The notes under the pieces were generated by a model, which saw only the letters and a program-made list of their open reading frames with translations, searched no databases and was not told the origin of the DNA. A DNA stretch of 11,193 nt from positions 1 to 11,193 of the forward strand of contig JAQCID010000019.1 of the NCBI GenBank assembly GCA_027618855.1, written 5' to 3'. The position numbers and the translations under genes were made by a program. This DNA comes from Bacteroidota bacterium. Its GTDB lineage: Bacteria > Bacteroidota > Bacteroidia > Flavobacteriales_D > Sanyastnellaceae. How positions within the stretch are numbered: the first letter of the stretch is position 1; each line of letters begins with the position of its first letter. This document shows positions 7,298-11,193 of the stretch, piece after piece.

Positions 7298-8037
7298 GAC
7301 ACCCTCCATTGAGAATTGCCACCAAACGAACCATGTCTGTGACTTAACGATTTCGTGACTGCTCCATGAAGAACGAGAATGCAAGAAATTCTCAAATCTG
7401 GTCCCTCTACAATCAAGTGAGCACTTAATTTGTCTAACCTACCGCCCACAAGAAGGTGCCAGTCTCTGCCATATAAACTTGAGTTTAAGCCTAATCCAAC
7501 TTGAAATCCATGCATGTTTGGTGGGGCAATTAACCCCGACACACTCCAAGGCCATTCTACACCCATCACATCCGGTGAGATCATCAAGGAACACCTTCCA
7601 GATGGAAAAGATGTTGTAACGCCTGAACTGGATATCATGCGCCAAGAGCGTTTGTGTAATTCTGGCAAAGCTTCCAATTGCACACCTAAATTCAGCCAAG
7701 CATATATTACAATGTTCTCTTCAACAACACCTATCAGTTTCTCATGGCCCCACCAAACCTCACTCCTGTTCCACGCTTCCCATCCACACCAACTCCCCCC
7801 TACTCTCGATCCTGGAATTGACTTGATGCTTTTTTCGATATTGAATGAATGAAATTTGGTCCCCCAAATGATTTGTTCTCCACGTATATTCCAATCAAAT
7901 GTGTCAGACAACACAAAGTCCGTGCGTAAAGATGACTGAAACTCACTTTGGGCGATGAACACCGAAGTCCATAGAAGAGATAGGAAAACGGAATAAACCC
8001 GTACAATCACAGCAATATTTGCACCTTGAACTTTCAT
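7291..8037 (-). CDS. Tryptophan-rich secreted protein of unknown function
   Basis: I do not recognise this 248-residue protein. From the ATG at 8035-8037 it has a signal peptide: a basic and polar start, a hydrophobic core at about 8-28, and likely cleavage at VFIA|QS. The mature part is very rich in Trp (about 14 in 219 residues), with a cluster SWCGWEAW and VWWGHE, and it alternates hydrophobic and polar residues as in beta-strands. It ends QWRVSW; a terminal aromatic residue with hydrophobic residues at every second position is typical of outer-membrane barrels, so a small barrel is possible. It precedes the HhH/beta-barrel gene with a 7-nt overlap, so the two probably act together. The open frame continues upstream to 8244, but that part is the antisense reading of tRNA-Leu and is not coding. 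The start codon lies in a predicted hairpin loop (8021-8050). Confidence 0.7.
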   Translation of the reverse strand: MKVQGANIAVIVRVYSVFLSLLWTSVFIAQSEFQSSLRTDFVLSDTFDWNIRGEQIIWGTKFHSFNIEKSIKSIPGSRVGGSWCGWEAWNRSEVWWGHEKLIGVVEENIVIYAWLNLGVQLEALPELHKRSWRMISSSGVTTSFPSGRCSLMISPDVMGVEWPWSVSGLIAPPNMHGFQVGLGLNSSLYGRDWHLLVGGRLDKLSAHLIVEGPDLRISCILVLHGAVTKSLSHRHGSFGGNSQWRVSW

Positions 8038-8050
8038 GTTTGCAAGGTGC
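8021..8050 (-). promoter_or_regulatory. Inverted repeat enclosing the start codon of the Trp-rich protein gene
   Basis: GCACCTTG (8021-8028) and CAAGGTGC (8043-8050) are perfect 8-bp complements separated by 14 bases. In the minus-strand mRNA the AUG (8035-8037) would sit in the loop. Such a stem could limit ribosome access, or it could be chance. No Shine-Dalgarno is visible for this gene. Confidence 0.35.
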
Positions 8051-8110
8051 GATCTCATGTGAAACACGTGGGAAACAAATAAACAAGTGTTCGCTATAAA
8101 TTTATTCGTG

Positions 8111-8137
8111 TTGTTACGTTCCTTGTTCCTATCTTTG
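8111..8137 (+). promoter_or_regulatory. Promoter upstream of tRNA-Leu
   Basis: TATCTTTG at 8130-8137 is a full match to the Bacteroidota -7 element TAnnTTTG. A -33 TTG at 8111-8113 lies 16 bases upstream, slightly short of the usual 17-23. The -7 box ends 16 bases before the mature tRNA 5' end, a normal distance for a stable-RNA promoter with a short leader. It may also drive tig, since no terminator is seen between the tRNA and tig. Confidence 0.55.
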
Positions 8138-8153
8138 ATCCCCGATTTGGAAT

Positions 8154-8235
<82 letters not shown>

Positions 8236-8273
8236 CAATTCCAAACAACGGGTAGATTCTATAATAGAACGCC

Positions 8274-9629
8274 ATGAATATTACCCAGGAACCTATTGAT
8301 GCGCTTAGAGCGCAAGTAACTGTTAAGTTAGAAAAACAGGATTACGAAGGACGATGTGACAAGATTCTGCAACATCAACGCAAACAGATTGTGATGCCAG
8401 GGTTCAGAAAAGGGAAGGTTCCAATGGACATTGTAAAAAAGCAGTATGGCAAAACTGTCTTGGCTGACGAGCTCAATAAACTTTTGAGTGAGAGCCTTCA
8501 GAAACACATTTCGGAAAACAAACTGCATGTTTTAGGAAATCCTATACCTTTAGAAGATCAAGATGAAAAAGGGGATTGGGAGAATCCCGACGCGTTTACG
8601 TTTACGTATGAATTGGGACTGGCTCCAGTTGTAGAGTTAAAATTCGGATGGAGAGCACGGTTTACAAGACACACCATACCCGTTGACAAGAAAGCCATCG
8701 ACAATCGTGTACTTGACATGCAACGTCAGCACGGTACGGTCAGCGATGTGGAGACATCTGAGGAAAAGGACATGCTCATTGGAACATTTGTTCAACTTGA
8801 AGAAAGTGGAGCACACTTGGAAGGAGGAATTACAAACAAAAGCTCTATTTCAATTGAATTCACTGAGGACAAAGAAACAAAAAACATACTTATAGGCCTG
8901 TCTGTAGGTTCTGACATCGTGGTGAACCCTCATAAAGTGAGTAAGAACCATGAGGACCTAGGCAAAATGCTTGGAATTTCACATGAGCAGGTTCACTCTT
9001 TGAAGGGTGATTTTAAATTTACTGTTGAAGAGATTAAAAGACTGAATCCCCATGAAGTAGGGCAGTCATTGTTTGACAAAATATATCCACGGGGTGAAGT
9101 AAAAGACGAAAAGGATTTCCGATCTCGCATTGAAAAAGATCTTGAAGGTCATTTCGACAGAGATGCTGAATGGGTATTTCGACGCAGATTTATTGTGGAC
9201 TTGATCGAGTACATGAAGATCCCTCTACCAGAAGTGTTTTTAAAGCGCTGGATTAAGCTGTCTAATAACAAACCCGTAACTGCAGAACAAATCGAAAGCG
9301 AATTTGCTGGATATGCTGATTCTTTGAGATGGCAATTGCTCCAACAAACAGTCATGAAGGATCAGGAGATAAAGATTACTGCGGATGAACTGGAGTCTGA
9401 GGCACGTAAATTCGTCGGCGCTCAGTATGCTCAATATGGCATGCCTTTGGATGAAGAAGCGATGGACAAAGTGGCGAAAGGCGTTCTTGCAAAAGAAGAG
9501 GAGAGAAGAAAAATTGCAGATGTAATTATCGAACGAAAGGTAGTGGATTACCTTAAAACGAAAGTCAGTATTAAGGACAAGTCGGTTTCTTATGAAAAGT
9601 TCTCTGAACTTGCCGCAGCGGTAAAATAA
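8274..9629 (+). CDS. tig: Trigger factor, ribosome-associated chaperone
   Basis: Trigger factor docks on ribosomal protein L23 at the exit tunnel and shields nascent chains. At 451 residues it is slightly longer than the E. coli protein. The N-terminal ribosome-binding domain (1 to about 115) has MPGFRKGKVP at 41-50, with F44-R45-K46 at the same positions as the docking loop in E. coli. The middle region (about 160-255) lies where the FKBP-type prolyl isomerase domain belongs, but the usual PGFE-type core is not recognisable, so isomerase activity is doubtful. The C-terminal helical cradle (about 260-445) is intact, with IPLPEVFLKRWI near 317-328. The ATG at 8274 is chosen because the N-terminus MNITQEPID matches the family start. 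It is followed by clpP and clpX, the conserved cluster, and may share a transcript with the tRNA just upstream. Confidence 0.96.
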   Translation: MNITQEPIDALRAQVTVKLEKQDYEGRCDKILQHQRKQIVMPGFRKGKVPMDIVKKQYGKTVLADELNKLLSESLQKHISENKLHVLGNPIPLEDQDEKGDWENPDAFTFTYELGLAPVVELKFGWRARFTRHTIPVDKKAIDNRVLDMQRQHGTVSDVETSEEKDMLIGTFVQLEESGAHLEGGITNKSSISIEFTEDKETKNILIGLSVGSDIVVNPHKVSKNHEDLGKMLGISHEQVHSLKGDFKFTVEEIKRLNPHEVGQSLFDKIYPRGEVKDEKDFRSRIEKDLEGHFDRDAEWVFRRRFIVDLIEYMKIPLPEVFLKRWIKLSNNKPVTAEQIESEFAGYADSLRWQLLQQTVMKDQEIKITADELESEARKFVGAQYAQYGMPLDEEAMDKVAKGVLAKEEERRKIADVIIERKVVDYLKTKVSIKDKSVSYEKFSELAAAVK

Positions 9630-9742
9630 TTTATGTAGGTATTCAACAATAGATTGCCATATATCGTTTGTGAATATCCGAGGAAAACACGTGTATTAAA
9701 TCAAGTGTTGAAGACTAAATTGCAGACATATTATCAAGCACC
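9630..9742. other. tig-clpP intergenic gap
   Basis: The gap holds an imperfect inverted repeat: GGTATTCA (9638-9645) pairs with TGAATATC (9671-9678) through eight pairs including one G-T, around a 25-base loop. It lacks a T-run, so it is not a standard terminator. No full TAnnTTTG box was found. Function is unknown and may be none. Confidence 0.3.
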
Positions 9743-10420
9743 ATGAACAATCGTAAAGAATTTTTAAAGTTTGCCGTCAAAGATCAGGGGTTAAGTAGCC
9801 ACACTGTTGGGGATTTCATATCGTCTGCATACGGCCCTGAGAATATGACCCGTACAGTTATTGAGGAGAGAGCAATGCCCTTTCGTGAAGTTGACGTCTT
9901 TTCTCGTTTAATGGCTGACCGAATTATATTTATGGGAACAGGGGTCGATGATTACATCGCCAACATTATTCAAGCTCAACTGTTGTTTCTCGAGTCAACC
10001 GACCCTGAAAAAGACATTCAGATTTACATTAACTCTCCAGGAGGAAGTGTATACGCTGGTTTGGGGATATACGATACAATGCAGTACATCCGCCCTGACA
10101 TCGCAACGATATGCACGGGAATGGCAGCCTCTATGGGAGCTGTACTTCTGTGCGGTGGTGCTGCTGGAAAACGAACGGGACTTAAGCACAGTCGCATCAT
10201 GATCCACCAACCATTAGGAGGTGCAAGAGGACAAGCATCTGACATTGAAATTACGGCACGTGAAATTCAAAAACTTAAAAAAGAGCTATACGAAATTATC
10301 GCGCACCACAGCGGCAAAAAATACGACGAAGTTTGGAAGGACAGTGACAGAGATTACTGGATGACTGCTGAAGAGGCAAAGAATTATGGGATGATTGATG
10401 AAGTATTGAGTCGTCAATAA
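9743..10420 (+). CDS. clpP: ATP-dependent Clp protease proteolytic subunit
   Basis: ClpP forms the double-heptameric serine protease chamber that degrades proteins unfolded by ClpX or ClpA/C. The 225 residues carry the complete catalytic triad: S130 in GMAASMGA, H155 in SRIMIHQP, and D204 in DRDYW. The spacing (25 and 49 residues) is identical to the E. coli enzyme. [15 protein letters not shown] (100-114) lies before the active site. The N-terminus is about 30 residues longer than in E. coli; the ATG at 9743 is kept because [12 protein letters not shown] resembles the extension I know from Bacteroidota ClpP, which may be a propeptide. An ATG at M35 is the alternative. The 113-bp gap after tig contains no clear TAnnTTTG box, so transcription may read through from tig. 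clpX follows 30 nt downstream. Confidence 0.97.
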   Translation: MNNRKEFLKFAVKDQGLSSHTVGDFISSAYGPENMTRTVIEERAMPFREVDVFSRLMADRIIFMGTGVDDYIANIIQAQLLFLESTDPEKDIQIYINSPGGSVYAGLGIYDTMQYIRPDIATICTGMAASMGAVLLCGGAAGKRTGLKHSRIMIHQPLGGARGQASDIEITAREIQKLKKELYEIIAHHSGKKYDEVWKDSDRDYWMTAEEAKNYGMIDEVLSRQ

Positions 10421-10450
10421 GATCGTTTACGAGAATAATCTGAGACTTAG

Positions 10451-11193
10451 ATGGCAATAGAAAAAGATGATGTTTGTTCCTTTTGCGGAAGGGAAAAAGA
10501 TGATGTAGAAATTCTTATTGCAGGAATTTCGGGACATATCTGTGATGTTTGTGTGAAGGAAGCCGATACAATTGTAGAGGATGAAAGCGACAGGAATGTT
10601 GCCGAAAAACTTGAACTTGAGCTCAAGAAACCCGTCGAGATAAAAGCACATATCGATGACTATGTGATCGGACAGGAAAAGGCAAAAAGAACACTGTCAG
10701 TTGCAGTATACAATCATTACAAACGCCTTCTCAATCCTCCGACAGATGATTGCGAAGTTGAACTTGACAAGTCAAATGTGATTTTAGTCGGTGAAACGGG
10801 TACAGGCAAAACGCTGCTGGCAAAGACGATCGCAAGGATGCTAGACGTTCCATTTTGCATCGCAGATGCTACTGTTTTGACTGAAGCGGGCTATGTCGGA
10901 GAAGATGTTGAAAGTGTGCTTTCTAGACTTTTGCAAACCGCAGACTTTGATGTTGAAGCCGCTGAGAGGGGGATCGTATTCATCGATGAGATTGATAAAA
11001 TTGCGCGGAAGAGTGACAATGCATCTATCACGAGAGATGTAAGTGGAGAGGGCGTCCAACAAGCATTACTTAAACTGCTTGAAGGAACAGATGTGCATGT
11101 CCCCCCGCAAGGAGGTCGAAAGCACCCAGAACAAAAACTTATTACTGTAAATACGCAGAACATTCTCTTTATTTGTGGAGGCGCCTTTTCTGG
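10451..11193 (+). CDS. clpX: ATP-dependent unfoldase ClpX, N-terminal part (runs off the right edge)
   Basis: ClpX is the hexameric AAA+ unfoldase that recognises tagged substrates and feeds them to ClpP. The first 247 codons are present, with no stop before the window ends. The zinc-binding domain has C9-x2-C12 and C31-x2-C34. The AAA+ domain follows with VIGQEKAK (72-79), Walker A GETGTGKT (114-121), the GYVG pore loop (147-150) and Walker B IVFIDEID (175-182). A hydrophobic patch and [15 protein letters not shown] follow, all canonical. The Walker A second residue is Glu instead of the Pro found in E. coli, which I believe is common in this phylum. About 160 C-terminal residues, including the sensor 2 region, lie outside the window. 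It follows clpP by 30 nt, probably in the same operon. Confidence 0.97.
   Translation, partial: MAIEKDDVCSFCGREKDDVEILIAGISGHICDVCVKEADTIVEDESDRNVAEKLELELKKPVEIKAHIDDYVIGQEKAKRTLSVAVYNHYKRLLNPPTDDCEVELDKSNVILVGETGTGKTLLAKTIARMLDVPFCIADATVLTEAGYVGEDVESVLSRLLQTADFDVEAAERGIVFIDEIDKIARKSDNASITRDVSGEGVQQALLKLLEGTDVHVPPQGGRKHPEQKLITVNTQNILFICGGAFS

Noticed and set aside
8260..8265. TATAAT just before tig as a separate sigma-70 -10 box
   Set aside because: Bacteroidota primary sigma factors use TAnnTTTG, no matching -35/-33 element was seen, and the hexamer is only eight bases from the ATG.
9688..9693. CACGTG palindrome, also near 8065-8070 and 5394-5399, considered as a regulator site
   Set aside because: Three copies in 11 kb is near chance for a 6-mer, one is inside efp, and the flanking bases are not shared.
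10427..10651. Minus-strand open frames opposite clpX (also 10841-11163)
   Set aside because: They are antisense to a continuous ClpX reading frame with zinc finger and Walker motifs.

Overview
The window looks like the chromosome of a member of the Bacteroidota, probably a flavobacterium-like lineage. Three separate sites match the Bacteroidota -7 promoter element TAnnTTTG. Most start codons lack a Shine-Dalgarno sequence. The protein variants (the rnhB motif GRGCLAGPV, an N-terminally extended ClpP, a Wzz-type protein with a YPVRW motif before its last membrane helix) also fit that phylum. This is inference from family knowledge; no database search was run.

Layout. Positions 1-1206 (minus strand) hold a GT4-type glycosyltransferase whose stop codon overlaps the start of rnhB (RNase HII), which runs off the left edge. 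A 109-bp divergent region (1207-1315) carries two identical -7 boxes pointing in opposite directions. On the plus strand, 1316-3789 holds a Wzz-like chain-length protein and an O-antigen ligase/polymerase-type membrane protein that overlap by 4 nt. Together with the glycosyltransferase they form a small surface-polysaccharide module. The ligase gene overlaps tail-to-tail with the next block.

Positions 3766-8037 form a minus-strand run of four genes. In transcription order they are a tryptophan-rich secreted protein of unknown function, a ComEA-like helix-hairpin-helix protein with an apparent outer-membrane beta-barrel, efp (elongation factor P), and a GAF-SpoIIE protein phosphatase. The first two overlap and look translationally coupled. 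They are the least understood part of the window.

Positions 8130-11193 (plus strand) hold a promoter, tRNA-Leu(UAG), tig (trigger factor), clpP and the first two thirds of clpX. This is the classic chaperone and protease cluster: trigger factor meets nascent chains at the ribosome, and ClpX unfolds substrates for ClpP. The window ends inside the ClpX AAA+ domain.

No insertion sequence, CRISPR array, phage gene or riboswitch was recognised. No stretch longer than 300 bases lacks a gene; the longest gaps are just under 120 bp. I see no convincing evidence of a wholly new system. The best candidate for undescribed biology is the Trp-rich protein and HhH/beta-barrel pair.
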